Part shown: positions 26,962 through 35,103 of the stretch, one piece after another | How positions within the stretch are numbered: the first letter of the stretch is position 1 | Layout: each line of letters begins with the position of its first letter | Assembly (NCBI RefSeq): GCF_923868895.1 | Contig: NZ_OV350343.1 | Coordinates: 930,001-994,000 of the forward strand | Origin: Halomonas sp. TD01 | GTDB taxonomy: Bacteria > Pseudomonadota > Gammaproteobacteria > Pseudomonadales > Halomonadaceae | Length of the DNA: 64,000 bases | Reading direction: 5' to 3' | The notes under the pieces: generated by a model | Seen by the model: the letters and a program-made list of their open reading frames with translations, nothing else | Database searches by the model: none | Told to the model about the DNA's origin: nothing | Made by a program: the position numbers and the translations under genes

Positions 26962-27135
26962 AAATGCTTACCTAAAGATCAACGAGCGAACACAGCAGCG
27001 TAGTGATGTGGGCCACTCTTATAACATAGCGTCTTGAGGTATACAGCGAAGCAAAGCCAAGTTTACTTTGTTTAATTTTTGACGTTGTATGAGAGGTTAA
27101 AAAACAAAGAAACACCGCCATCATCAAACAAAAAT

Positions 27136-27156
27136 GCCCGCGATAGCGGGCTTTTT
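27136..27156. terminator. Intrinsic terminator
   Basis: GCCCGC (27136-27141) and GCGGGC (27146-27151) around GATA, with an A-run before and a T-run after. It suits the minus-strand small gene at 27187-27318 and works in either direction. Confidence 0.75.
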
Positions 27157-27186
27157 AGAAAGAAATTGATACCAATGGTCGATGGT

Positions 27187-27318
27187 TCACATATCCGGAG
27201 GCATGTCGTCACGATCCTCTACTGTGGTCATAAATGATGTCTTGAACATCATATAAAGGCCGACCCCCGAAAACCCTAGAAACAGCACAAACATGCATAA
27301 CATCAATACCATCGCCAT
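27187..27318 (-). CDS. Small single-pass membrane protein, 43 residues
   Basis: MAMVLMLCMFVLFLGFSGVG opens a 43-residue protein: one membrane helix (about 3-25) rich in Met, then a short acidic tail (TTVEDRDDMPPDM). An AGGGAC Shine-Dalgarno lies nine bases before the ATG, and a terminator follows the stop. The family is not recognised. The Met-rich helix with acidic cytoplasmic or periplasmic tail resembles small accessory subunits of membrane complexes, which is only a guess. Confidence 0.6.
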   Translation of the reverse strand: MAMVLMLCMFVLFLGFSGVGLYMMFKTSFMTTVEDRDDMPPDM

Positions 27319-27493
27319 AGCGCTTGTCCCTGGAAGTATGCGGCTGCTACGTTGACGTCTTCTAACCGCTGAGTTTTGGTTTACACCAGAGGATAGACCA
27401 AAATGTCACGACCATTGATACAAAAGCTGTTCAGGAAGTCAGGTAAAGTTAAATATTCCAATAAATCAAAACGTTATAGAAAATAAATTAACG

Positions 27494-27670
27494 CAAAAAA
27501 ACCACCTCGCTTTCACGAGATGGTGATTTTGCATCGCTGCCGCTCCATGGCGGTGATGATCAGCGTTTCCTTACACTGATAAGGGTGAGCAGGCTAAGTG
27601 TCCTTTCACGTCCTTCTGCTAATATGGCTCCGTGCCTTCCCTAATTACCTATTAGCCTGCTCACGCTGTT
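27494..27670 (-). ncRNA. Csr/Rsm-type CsrA-sequestering small RNA (candidate)
   Basis: Read on the minus strand, about 175 nt hold six GGA motifs. Four sit in hairpin loops: GGC-ACGGA-GCC (27626-27636), GTG-AAAGGA-CAC (27598-27609), a 7-pair stem with loop TAAGGAAA (27559-27580) and CCGC-CATGGA-GCGG (27540-27553). A 13-pair stem (27652-27664 with 27585-27597) encloses the first part. The 3' end is a terminator hairpin with seven U. This is the layout of CsrB/CsrC/RsmY/RsmZ RNAs, which titrate the translational regulator CsrA/RsmA and are switched on by GacA/UvrY. The 5' end is estimated. Confidence 0.75.
27495..27524 (-). terminator. Terminator of the Csr/Rsm-type RNA
   Basis: Minus strand: ACCATCTCG (27524-27516) pairs with CGAGGTGGT (27509-27501), one U-G wobble, six-base loop, followed by a U run. 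On the plus strand the same place has an A-C mismatch, so it is oriented for minus-strand transcripts. Confidence 0.75.
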
Positions 27671-27700
27671 TACTGGGCTGCTAAACGTTGATGGTATCAA

Positions 27701-27725
27701 TGTCACTTAAAATTTAAGGTTTACA
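27701..27725 (-). promoter_or_regulatory. Imperfect dyad upstream of the small RNA (possible GacA-type activator site)
   Basis: On the minus strand TGTAAAC-CTTAAATTTTAAG-TGACA contains a perfect 13-base palindrome flanked by TGT and ACA. It lies about 60 bases before the estimated RNA start, where GacA/UvrY sites (TGTAAG-N6-CTTACA) occur. The match to that consensus is partial. Confidence 0.35.
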
Positions 27726-28005
27726 ACATTACGCATGTACCTAAGTCATTGCAGACAACAGGCCAAATACCGCCAAAAACAAAAAAAAACATTAAAAACA
27801 ATATCTTAAAAAACAACATTAATGCCAACTATAGCCATAAAAGCAGTTATTTCATGGCTAAAACTGACACATGCGACAAAATCGCACGGTCAGCTAGCGT
27901 TCAATCGGTAGAAAATCGATGGCACCAACCGCCTGCAACGATTATTTTTAATGACAGCGCACCTAGAACCTATCTACGGGCACTCAGCTGATGAGGGATC
28001 ATTCG
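27726..28005. other. AT-rich intergenic, no supported gene
   Basis: Poly-A tracts and low-complexity text between the small RNA promoter and the entericidin-like gene. An 80-codon open frame at 27749-27991 has lysine/asparagine-rich, unconserved-looking text without a Shine-Dalgarno and is not called. Confidence 0.5.
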
Positions 28006-28140
28006 ATGAAACGTGTAATGGCTATCAGTTTATTGATGATGGTGACACTTCTAGTAATAAGCGGCTGCAATACTATCCGCGGCGCAGGCGAAGACATTGA
28101 GCGCGGTGGCGAAGCTATTCAGCGCTCCGCAGGTAGTTAA
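28006..28140 (+). CDS. Entericidin EcnA/B-like lipoprotein
   Basis: 44 residues. A signal peptide with lipobox LVISGC (Cys21) is followed by NTIRGAGEDIERGGEAIQ, the amphipathic helix of the entericidin family. These tiny outer-membrane or inner-membrane lipoproteins are linked to envelope stress; in E. coli EcnB is a bacteriolytic toxin and EcnA its antidote. Only one copy is here, so a toxin-antidote pair is not implied. The stop overlaps the next ATG (TAATG). Confidence 0.85.
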   Translation: MKRVMAISLLMMVTLLVISGCNTIRGAGEDIERGGEAIQRSAGS

Positions 28141-28655
28141 TGGCTATGATGACCGTATACCTTTCACACGGCCTGGAAAGCGGACCTGGCGCTTTGAAAG
28201 TACAAGCGTTAAAAGGGGTTGCTGAGCAGCTAGATAACTGCGAACCCGTGGTCATGGATTACCGTGGTATGAAGGAGCCCCAGGAGCGTTTAGAGCATTT
28301 GCTTGCCGTGATTGCCGAGCGAAACGACACGCTTGCTAACTGCGTTATGGCGGGCTCCAGCCTCGGCGGATGGTTAAGTGCAGCGGTGAGTGCTCATGAA
28401 CCCGTGCTAGGCTGCTTTTTATTAGCCCCTGCCCTTGGCCTACCAGATTACCCGCAAACCTCTATCACACTGCAAGCGCAACACACGCATATCATTCATG
28501 GATGGCGAGACGATGTCGTGCCACCCGGTCCAGTGATTGAACATGCCCGCCGTCAACGGCTTTCGCTACGCATGATTGACGATGACCATCGCCTTCACAA
28601 CAGCCTCGATACAATACTTTCCGATTTCGAGCAATTTTTAGAGCGGTGTCTTTAA
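28140..28655 (+). CDS. YqiA/YcfP-like alpha/beta hydrolase
   Basis: 171 residues. HGLESGPGALK near the start and GSSLGGWLS (nucleophile serine in G-x-S-x-G) match the short UPF0227/YqiA-like esterases; Asp in WRDDVVPP and His in DDDHRLHN complete the triad. It is a probable small cytoplasmic esterase; substrate unknown. Translationally coupled to the entericidin-like gene by a one-base overlap. Confidence 0.82.
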   Translation: MAMMTVYLSHGLESGPGALKVQALKGVAEQLDNCEPVVMDYRGMKEPQERLEHLLAVIAERNDTLANCVMAGSSLGGWLSAAVSAHEPVLGCFLLAPALGLPDYPQTSITLQAQHTHIIHGWRDDVVPPGPVIEHARRQRLSLRMIDDDHRLHNSLDTILSDFEQFLERCL

Positions 28656-28672
28656 AAGCGGTGTCTTTAAAA
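28643..28672 (+). repeat. 15-bp tandem duplication across a gene's stop codon
   Basis: GCGGTGTCTTTAAAA is present twice in a row (28643-28657 and 28658-28672). The first copy contains the last codons and stop of the hydrolase, so the duplication did not change the protein. Confidence 0.8.
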
Positions 28673-28822
28673 GTTACATCTTTTAGAACTGTATTTTTAA
28701 AACCGCATTTTTAGAACAACGTGAATCGCACACGCCCTCCAGCTAACAAAGTGTTACAACAAATAGTCGACATCCGCCAAACAAAGCTATACAAATAGTG
28801 TACAAAACACAGGAGAGCGCTC

Positions 28823-28999
28823 ATGTTTGGACTATTTAAACGAGATCCCAAGAAAAAGCTCCAGCAGGATTACGAACGTAAATTACAGGCAGCAATGGAA
28901 GCTTCACGCAATGGTGACATGAGGGCCAATGCCACGCTGACGGAAGAAGCAGAAGCTATTCTTGCTGAGATCAACCGCCTTAAAGCAGAAGAAGGCTAG
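28823..28999 (+). CDS. DUF6435 family protein, 58 residues
   Basis: Begins MFGLFKRDPKKKLQQDYERK and continues as one charged helical hairpin (AMEASRNGDMRANATL, then EEAEAILAEINRLKAEEG), the DUF6435 pattern as I recall it. AGGAG lies seven bases upstream. Function unknown. The ChaN-like gene begins 12 bases after its stop, so the two probably share a transcript. Confidence 0.8.
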   Translation: MFGLFKRDPKKKLQQDYERKLQAAMEASRNGDMRANATLTEEAEAILAEINRLKAEEG

Positions 29000-29011
29000 G
29001 ACACAACGCCC

Positions 29012-29857
29012 ATGCGCCATCACTTCATCGCTGCTGTGGCACTTAGCTGGCTCCCCTTGGCAGCCCACGCTAGTTGCCCCCTCCCCGGCCAGTGGTGGCA
29101 GTCGCAACATGCTGTTTCTAACAGCGCTATTTTAGCCCAAGCAACGCAGCATCAGGTTGTCCTCCTGGGCGAACAGCATGATGCCGTTGATCACCACCGC
29201 TGGCAGCTGCACACCCTGGCGGGGCTTTACGCGCTGCGTGACGATATGGTCATCGGGTTAGAAATGCTGCCCCGGGAAGCGCAATCAGTACTCGATGATT
29301 GGGTTGCGGGTTTGCTATCCGAAGAAGAGCTGTTGGAACAATCCCGCTGGGAAGAGACCTGGGGATTTGATGCTGACCTTTATTTACCCATTTTCCATTT
29401 TGCTCGTGTTCAACAGATTCCTCTGATCGCCCTGAACATTACTCCCGAACTGCGTCAGCGCTTAGCGCGTGAAGACTTCACCAGCGTGCCTGCCGAACAG
29501 CGGCATCATATACCTGCACCGTTACCACCAAGCGCTGGCTATGAAATGCGTTTAAAAGAAATCTTTGACCAGCATGCAATGGGTGACGACGACCCCGCCA
29601 TGCTGAGACGCTTTCTACAGGCTCAACTTAGCTGGGATGTTGCCATGGCCGAAGGGCTTGCTAACGCCGCCGCACAGGGCTCATTGGCCGTTGGCTTAAT
29701 GGGCTTGGGCCATGTGATTTACCACGACGGTGTGCCACATCAACTTGATGGGCTGGGGGTGGAACACACTTTTAGCTTACTTCCCTGGTCAGCAGAAGCC
29801 TGTGAACCACCCGATCCCGCACTAGCCGATGCCGTCTTTGTGCTGCCAGCAGAGTGA
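29012..29857 (+). CDS. ChaN-like (heme-binding uptake/Tiki superfamily) protein
   Basis: 281 residues with an N-terminal signal peptide (to AAHA) but no lipobox cysteine at its end. ILLGEQHDAVDHHRWQ-like text (VVLLGEQHD), GLEMLPREAQ, WEETWGFD and GLMGLGHVIYHDGVPHQL match the ChaN/EreA-like fold, where conserved Glu and His residues line a cleft. ChaN of Campylobacter binds heme; relatives are hydrolases of erythromycin or peptides. A periplasmic location is expected. Specific role unresolved. Confidence 0.8.
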   Translation: MRHHFIAAVALSWLPLAAHASCPLPGQWWQSQHAVSNSAILAQATQHQVVLLGEQHDAVDHHRWQLHTLAGLYALRDDMVIGLEMLPREAQSVLDDWVAGLLSEEELLEQSRWEETWGFDADLYLPIFHFARVQQIPLIALNITPELRQRLAREDFTSVPAEQRHHIPAPLPPSAGYEMRLKEIFDQHAMGDDDPAMLRRFLQAQLSWDVAMAEGLANAAAQGSLAVGLMGLGHVIYHDGVPHQLDGLGVEHTFSLLPWSAEACEPPDPALADAVFVLPAE

Positions 29858-29906
29858 CCACTAACAGATTGGTCGCTACCAAGCTGTTTGCTCAAAGAAT
29901 GACCGG

Positions 29907-31337
29907 TTAGGCATCATCTGCCAGCGCAGGCAGCAGCGTTTTTAATTTACGGGTCAGCGTATTACGCCCCCAACCGAGTAATTCTGCGGCTTCCCCTTTG
30001 CGGCCACCGGTATGTTTCAGCGCAGTTTCAATCAAAATACGCTCAAAATCCGGCACGGCTTCCTCCAATAAGTGGGTATGGCCTTCCGCCAGGGCGTGGT
30101 CCGCCCAATCCCTGAAAGCGGAACGCCAGTCGCCATGAACGCTGCTTTCAGAAGCATCTACAGAGCGCAGTTCCGGGGGTAAGTCCTCAATGAGAATTTC
30201 GCGACCGGAGGCCATTACCGTTAACCAACGGCAAATATTTTCTAATTGGCGAACATTACCCGGCCAGGGCAAACGAGTAAGGTGCGCTTCTGCCTCGGGC
30301 GTTAACACTTTGATATCTGTGGTCAACTCTTTGGCTGCTTCCGCTAAGAAATGACGCGTTAAACGCGGAATATCTTCCCGGCGCTCGGACAGGCGCGGCA
30401 AATGAACGCGAATTACGTTTAAACGGTGGAACAAATCCTCCCGAAATCGCCCATCATCGACTAACGATTCAAGGTTCTGGTGGGTAGCGGCAATAATACG
30501 CACATCGACTTTTACCGGAGTATGGCCGCCCACACGATAGAACTCACCGTCGGCTAACACGCGTAGCAAGCGCGTTTGCGTTTCGGCGGGCATATCACCA
30601 ATTTCATCTAGAAACAGCGTCCCGCCGTTAGCCTGCTCAAAGCGCCCTTGGCGCTGTTGTGCCGCCCCAGTAAACGCGCCTTTCTCATGGCCGAACAGCT
30701 CGGACTCAATCAAGTCTCGGGGAATAGCCGCCATATTCAGCGCAATAAACGGCTTACCTGCCCGCGGGCTATGCTGATGCAGCGCCTGAGCAACACGCTC
30801 TTTACCGGTCCCAGACTCACCGTTAATCAACACGGTGATGTGGGAGTGGGAAAGCCGCCCGATGGCGCGAAACACTTCCTGCATGGCAGGCGCTTCACCA
30901 ATAATCTCTGCGCTCAACCCTTCCGGCACGCTGACAGGGCGTTGACGCTCCCTGGCATGTGCTACCGCACGGCGTACCAACGCCAACGCTTCGTCCACAT
31001 CAAAGGGTTTAGGCAAGTATTCAAATGCACCGCCTTGATAGGATGCCACGGCGCTGTCGAGGTCCGAATGCGCGGTCATCACAATCACAGGCAGGTCAGG
31101 GTGCGCGTCACGTACCCGCGACATTAAATCCAGCCCATCAATACCGGGCATACGAATGTCAGTCACCAGTACATCCGGTGGATTTTCTAATAATCGCTCC
31201 AGCGCAGTATCGGCACGTTCAATACACTCTACATCCAGGTCTGGCTGCGCTAAAGCCCGCTCTAATACCCAACGGATGGCGCGGTCATCATCGACAATAA
31301 CCACTCGTGCTACATCGGTTTGTGTCGCCTCAGTCAT
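29907..31337 (-). CDS. ntrC: Nitrogen regulation response regulator NtrC
   Basis: 476 residues, three domains. Receiver 8-125 with phospho-acceptor Asp60 (VTDIRMPG); sigma-54 AAA+ domain 145-380 with Walker A GESGTGKE, the sigma-54 contact loop GAFTGA and Walker B FLDEIGDMP; C-terminal Fis-type helix-turn-helix (GGRKGEAAELLGWGRNTLTRKL). Phosphorylated by NtrB under nitrogen limitation, it activates sigma-54 promoters such as glnA. It overlaps ntrB by 4 bases. Confidence 0.95.
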   Translation of the reverse strand: MTEATQTDVARVVIVDDDRAIRWVLERALAQPDLDVECIERADTALERLLENPPDVLVTDIRMPGIDGLDLMSRVRDAHPDLPVIVMTAHSDLDSAVASYQGGAFEYLPKPFDVDEALALVRRAVAHARERQRPVSVPEGLSAEIIGEAPAMQEVFRAIGRLSHSHITVLINGESGTGKERVAQALHQHSPRAGKPFIALNMAAIPRDLIESELFGHEKGAFTGAAQQRQGRFEQANGGTLFLDEIGDMPAETQTRLLRVLADGEFYRVGGHTPVKVDVRIIAATHQNLESLVDDGRFREDLFHRLNVIRVHLPRLSERREDIPRLTRHFLAEAAKELTTDIKVLTPEAEAHLTRLPWPGNVRQLENICRWLTVMASGREILIEDLPPELRSVDASESSVHGDWRSAFRDWADHALAEGHTHLLEEAVPDFERILIETALKHTGGRKGEAAELLGWGRNTLTRKLKTLLPALADDA

Positions 31338-32392
31338 GACGCTTCTCCGGTGAAATTAACAACCAATGGAATCAGTAAACGAAATTCGGTATGTCCAGGG
31401 CGTGAGTCGCATTCGATCAATCCTTGATGTTGGTGCAAAATCGATTGAGCAATCGATAGCCCTAGGCCGCTACCTTCAGCGCGCCCAGAAACCATGGGAT
31501 AGAAAAGCGTTTCACGTAACGTTTCAGGTATGCCAGGGCCGTTATCAATCACCCCCACCTCGCTAACTAATCGGTGACGTTCAGCACCCAGCGTAAATTG
31601 GCGGCGCGCGCGGGTGCGAAGTGTCAGCTCCGGCGAGGGTGTACCTGCATCACTCATGGCCTGCACCGCGTTTCGTGCCACGTTCAACAACGCTTGGATC
31701 ATTTGAGATTCATCGCCAGAAAGGTCCGGCAAACTCGGGTCATAATCACGACGAATCTCAACATGCGGATGCTCGGCAATCAGCAGCGCTCGCACCCGCT
31801 CCAACACCTTATGAATATTGACTGGCTCATGTTTGACAATGCGATTAGGGCCTAACATGGAGTCAACCAAATCTCTGAGCCGATCCACCTCTTCCACAAT
31901 AATATGGGTGAACTCACGCAGTGCCGGGTCATCCAGGTCGCGCTCCAATAACTGGGCGGCGCCACGAATTCCCCCCAGAGGATTTTTAACTTCATGGGCC
32001 AACCCCCGTGCCAGCACTTTGATGGTCTCTTGCCGGGTGGTTAGCGCTTCTTCGCGGGAAATCTGCATCAGCCGATCACGGGGCTCTACTTCTAACAACA
32101 GCTCATCGGCTGAGAGCGGCGTTACGGTGTAGTCCACCGTTAATGCCTCGCTGTTCAGCGGCGTAATGCGTGCTTCGCGCTGGGTATAGGGATGAAAGGC
32201 ATCTCGCGCTTTGGCGAGGACATCATCAATACTCTCATCACCGCCTAACAGCGTATCTAAACTAATGCCCTGCACACGGCTAAAACTCACTGCCAGCAAC
32301 GCTTCCGCTGCTGGGTTCATCCAGCGAACACGGAGTTCACCGTCTAGCAGCAAGACTGCGGTGGTGAGATGTTCAAGTAAGCGCTGGTACAT
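31334..32392 (-). CDS. ntrB: Nitrogen sensor histidine kinase NtrB
   Basis: 352 residues. N-terminal PAS domain (VLLLDGELRVRWMNPAAEALL), dimerisation/phospho-acceptor helix with His133 (GLAHEVKNPLGG), and ATPase motifs NVARNAVQAM (N box), DNGPGIP (G1) and GSGLGLSIAQ (G2). There is no membrane segment, as in NtrB, which is controlled by PII. It phosphorylates NtrC and lies in the usual ntrBC order behind glnA. Confidence 0.95.
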   Translation of the reverse strand: MYQRLLEHLTTAVLLLDGELRVRWMNPAAEALLAVSFSRVQGISLDTLLGGDESIDDVLAKARDAFHPYTQREARITPLNSEALTVDYTVTPLSADELLLEVEPRDRLMQISREEALTTRQETIKVLARGLAHEVKNPLGGIRGAAQLLERDLDDPALREFTHIIVEEVDRLRDLVDSMLGPNRIVKHEPVNIHKVLERVRALLIAEHPHVEIRRDYDPSLPDLSGDESQMIQALLNVARNAVQAMSDAGTPSPELTLRTRARRQFTLGAERHRLVSEVGVIDNGPGIPETLRETLFYPMVSGRAEGSGLGLSIAQSILHQHQGLIECDSRPGHTEFRLLIPLVVNFTGEAS

Positions 32393-32584
32393 GGCGTGTC
32401 CTGAAACGATGCTCTAAAAAGATAGTGTTGTTAACATTCAGAAGAGAAACTGCAAAAAGCGCGCCAATTAAGCATAAACGGCCATATGCACGGCTAATGA
32501 GCAGTGGGCGGGGGCGTAGCGAGCCGTTATAGCGCAGCCCGCGCGATCATCTCATCACTTAACGCACCATTATAGTGCACGCAG

Positions 32585-33112
32585 TTAATCAACAATAAAA
32601 ATACTCACCGGATCAGTGCGGTGCTGAACACGCCCTCCACTGTCTAGCAGCTCGGCTTGCAGCTGATGCTGGCCAGTCGTTAGGCCAGCAAGCCAAAAAG
32701 CGTCGCTGTGCAGCGCCGACTGGCTTATCTCACCGTTCACCAACAATTGAATTCGATGATCTTCTCGAAGCGGTGGAACAACGTCTACGACCACCGCGGT
32801 GTGGTCTTTTCGAAGCGATGCCTCTGCCTGAGGAACCTCTATTGCAAAATGGTCATAGGGCATAAACGGCTGCCCTGGATGACCCTGGCGACGCGGTGAC
32901 GCCGCGACTGGAGACGTGGAAACGCTAGGCAACGGTGCCAGCGTCATCGTTTCACCGCCGCGATCAGGGTTATCGGTAAAGGTCACGTTACCCTGCTCAT
33001 CCACCACACGGTACACCGTTTGTGACTGCGCAGCGCTTACCCACAGGCACAGCAGTAGCGCAGCCCCTGTGGATAAACACATTTTGTGTTGCAAACGTAG
33101 ACCACTCATCAT
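32585..33112 (-). CDS. DUF4124 domain-containing secreted protein
   Basis: 175 residues; signal peptide 1-30 (to AAQSQ), then the DUF4124 start VYRVVDEQGNVTFTDNPDRGG, a linker rich in Pro/Ser, and a beta-rich C-terminal part (IQLLVNGEISQSALHSD, GLTTGQHQLQAELLD) like a carbohydrate-binding-style or penicillin-binding-protein 1C C-terminal fold. Periplasmic. It lies between glnA and ntrB on the same strand, an arrangement I have seen in gammaproteobacteria, but its link to nitrogen control is unknown. Confidence 0.85.
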   Translation of the reverse strand: MMSGLRLQHKMCLSTGAALLLCLWVSAAQSQTVYRVVDEQGNVTFTDNPDRGGETMTLAPLPSVSTSPVAASPRRQGHPGQPFMPYDHFAIEVPQAEASLRKDHTAVVVDVVPPLREDHRIQLLVNGEISQSALHSDAFWLAGLTTGQHQLQAELLDSGGRVQHRTDPVSIFIVD

Positions 33113-33140
33113 TACTGGTACACCTTCTCAGTTTGCTACC

Positions 33141-33170
33141 ATAAAAAAACCCCGCCGGAAGCGGGGTTTT
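33141..33170 (-). terminator. glnA terminator
   Basis: AAAACCCCGC (33146-33155) pairs with GCGGGGTTTT (33161-33170) around a 5-base loop, with more T on the minus-strand side. It ends glnA transcripts, so the DUF4124-ntrBC genes need read-through or their own promoter. Confidence 0.85.
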
Positions 33171-33223
33171 CAGGCTAATCACACCGCAAAGGTGATTTTA
33201 GCAGCGGTTCTTAACAACCGTTC

Positions 33224-34630
33224 TTAGCAGCTGTAGTACATATCGAACTCAATGGGGTGAGTAGTCATGCGAATGCGCTCTACTTCTTCCATCTTGAGGT
33301 CGATGTATGCATCGATCATTTCATCAGTGAACACGCCACCTTCTGTCAAGAACGCGCGGTCTGCATCGAGTGCTTCCAGCGCTTGGTCTAGGCTGTTAGC
33401 AACGGTTGGTACTGACTTACCTTCTTCTGGCGGCAAATCGTACAAGTTTTTATCCATGGCATCGCCAGGATGAATCTTGTTTTTAATACCGTCGATACCG
33501 GCCATCAACAAGGCAGAGAACGCCAGGTACGGGTTGGCCGTCGGATCAGGGAAGCGCGTTTCTACACGCTTGCCTTTCGGGCTAGCCGTGTACGGAATAC
33601 GGATAGAAGCAGAACGGTTACGAGCGCTGTAGGCCAGCATTACCGGCGCTTCAAAGCCTGGTACCAAACGCTTATACGAGTTAGTAGACGCGTTAGTGAA
33701 GGCGTTCAGAGCACGGGCGTGCTTGATAACACCGCCAATGTAGTAAAGCGCCATTTCAGAAAGACCCGCGTACTCGTCACCCGCGAACTGGTTCTGGCCA
33801 TCTTTCCAGAACGACTGGTGTACGTGCATACCAGAACCGTTATCGCCTACTAGCGGCTTCGGCATGAAGGTAGCGGTTTTGCCGTAAGCGTGGGCCACGT
33901 TGTGGATCACGTATTTCATTTCCTGAACTTCGTCAGCCTTCTTCACCAGCGTGTTGAATTTAACGCCGATTTCGTTCTGACCCGCGTTAGCAACCTCGTG
34001 GTGGTGAACCTCAACGGTCTGGCCAATCGCTTCCAGGGTGTTACACATTGCACCACGGATATCGTGGAAACTATCAACCGGGGGAACCGGGAAGTAGCCG
34101 CCTTTAACGCGCGGACGGTGTCCCAAGTTGCCGCCTTCTACCTGATTATTGGTCGCCCAGGCGCCTTCGTCAGATGTGATTTTGTACATAGAACCCTGAA
34201 TGTCAGATTTCCAATGTACTTCGTCAAAAATGAAGAACTCAGGCTCAGGGCCAAAGAAAGCGGTATCGCCCAGGCCAGTGGACTGCAGATAAGCTTCTGC
34301 GCGCTTAGCAATGGAACGCGGGTCGCGGTCATAGCCCTGCATGGTGGCAGGCTCGATGATGTCACAACGCAGGATCAGGGTAGCGTCTTCAGTGAAGGGG
34401 TCGAGGAAACCGGTACCATCTTCAGGGCGAAGAATCATGTCGGATTCGTTAATGCCTTTCCAGCCCTCAATAGAGGAACCATCGAACATTTGACCGTTCT
34501 CGAAAAACTCTTCGTCCACGTCCCGTGCCGGTACGGTGACGTGCTGCTCTTTACCGCGCGTGTCGGTGAAACGCAGGTCTACCCATTTAACATCATGTTC
34601 TTCGATTAGCGCGAGAGTCTTGGCTGACAT
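33224..34630 (-). CDS. glnA: Glutamine synthetase type I
   Basis: 468 residues, same length as enterobacterial GlnA. Landmarks: [24 protein letters not shown] (metal ligands), [10 protein letters not shown] (ATP region), [10 protein letters not shown] (glutamate site) and the adenylylation tyrosine in NLYDLPPEE (Tyr397), so it is regulated by GlnE. It condenses ammonia and glutamate to glutamine. A GGAGG site lies eight bases before the ATG. Confidence 0.97.
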   Translation of the reverse strand: MSAKTLALIEEHDVKWVDLRFTDTRGKEQHVTVPARDVDEEFFENGQMFDGSSIEGWKGINESDMILRPEDGTGFLDPFTEDATLILRCDIIEPATMQGYDRDPRSIAKRAEAYLQSTGLGDTAFFGPEPEFFIFDEVHWKSDIQGSMYKITSDEGAWATNNQVEGGNLGHRPRVKGGYFPVPPVDSFHDIRGAMCNTLEAIGQTVEVHHHEVANAGQNEIGVKFNTLVKKADEVQEMKYVIHNVAHAYGKTATFMPKPLVGDNGSGMHVHQSFWKDGQNQFAGDEYAGLSEMALYYIGGVIKHARALNAFTNASTNSYKRLVPGFEAPVMLAYSARNRSASIRIPYTASPKGKRVETRFPDPTANPYLAFSALLMAGIDGIKNKIHPGDAMDKNLYDLPPEEGKSVPTVANSLDQALEALDADRAFLTEGGVFTDEMIDAYIDLKMEEVERIRMTTHPIEFDMYYSC

Positions 34631-34766
34631 AGTGTCCTCCGGTATGAACGTGGCTTAAAGCTTATGACAGTAAGCTACCGATAAAAGAGTTATTAAACAA
34701 ACCGGCTATTGTTGTAGCACGCCGAAAGGCATCTGCCTACGACCCGCTAGCCGCTGCCTAATACTA

Positions 34767-34782
34767 AGCACAGAGCATGCCA
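34767..34782 (-). promoter_or_regulatory. Sigma-54 promoter of glnA
   Basis: Minus strand TGGCATGCTCTGTGCT matches the sigma-54 consensus TGGCACRNNNNTTGCW at all but two fixed positions, including GG at -24 and GC at -12 with correct spacing. It lies about 140 bases before the glnA start. Confidence 0.7.
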
Positions 34783-34885
34783 ACACTGCACCAATATGGC
34801 ATAAAAAAATAACAAGCTATTGTTTTATAAATACTAAAAAATAAAATGCCATGCTTCTTCATGTGGCATAACGCTGTGCACTAAA
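34783..34885 (-). promoter_or_regulatory. NtrC-like half sites upstream of the sigma-54 promoter
   Basis: TGCACC-AATA-TGGCAT (about 34787-34802) and a GTGCA-containing site (TGGCATAACGCTGTGCA, about 34864-34880) each resemble one good half of the NtrC operator TGCACC-N4-GGTGCA. They flank an AT-rich bend-prone stretch, as at other NtrC enhancers. Confidence 0.4.
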
Positions 34886-35103
34886 ACGGATTCAGCTCAA
34901 AATAGCCACACAACCTAGAAAATCGCACCAATAACGATCAACCTAAAACCCATCAGCACTAAAATGGTGCATGAATAACATCTACTATTTTTACACATTC
35001 CCGCAAACTTTAGCTTGATACTAAAAGAAACTCACACCTACAATTACTTACAAATGGATAGATTTCATAACAAACAGGTTTCATAACACAGGAAGCCACT
35101 CAC
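34886..35103. other. Rest of the glnA upstream region
   Basis: Contains an AT-rich region and a short direct repeat (TTTCATAACA twice, about 35066-35095) before the next plus-strand gene. No gene seen. Confidence 0.4.

Noticed and set aside
27749..27991. 80-codon plus-strand open frame in the AT-rich gap before the entericidin-like gene
   Set aside because: Low-complexity Lys/Asn-rich text over poly-A tracts, no Shine-Dalgarno, and it runs over the small RNA promoter region.
28006..28655. Entericidin toxin-antidote system
   Set aside because: Only a single entericidin-like gene is present; the next gene is an esterase, not the paired lipoprotein.
33890..34609. 239-codon open frame antisense to glnA
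   Set aside because: Fully inside glnA on the other strand; open because of glnA codon bias, with no own ribosome site or family.
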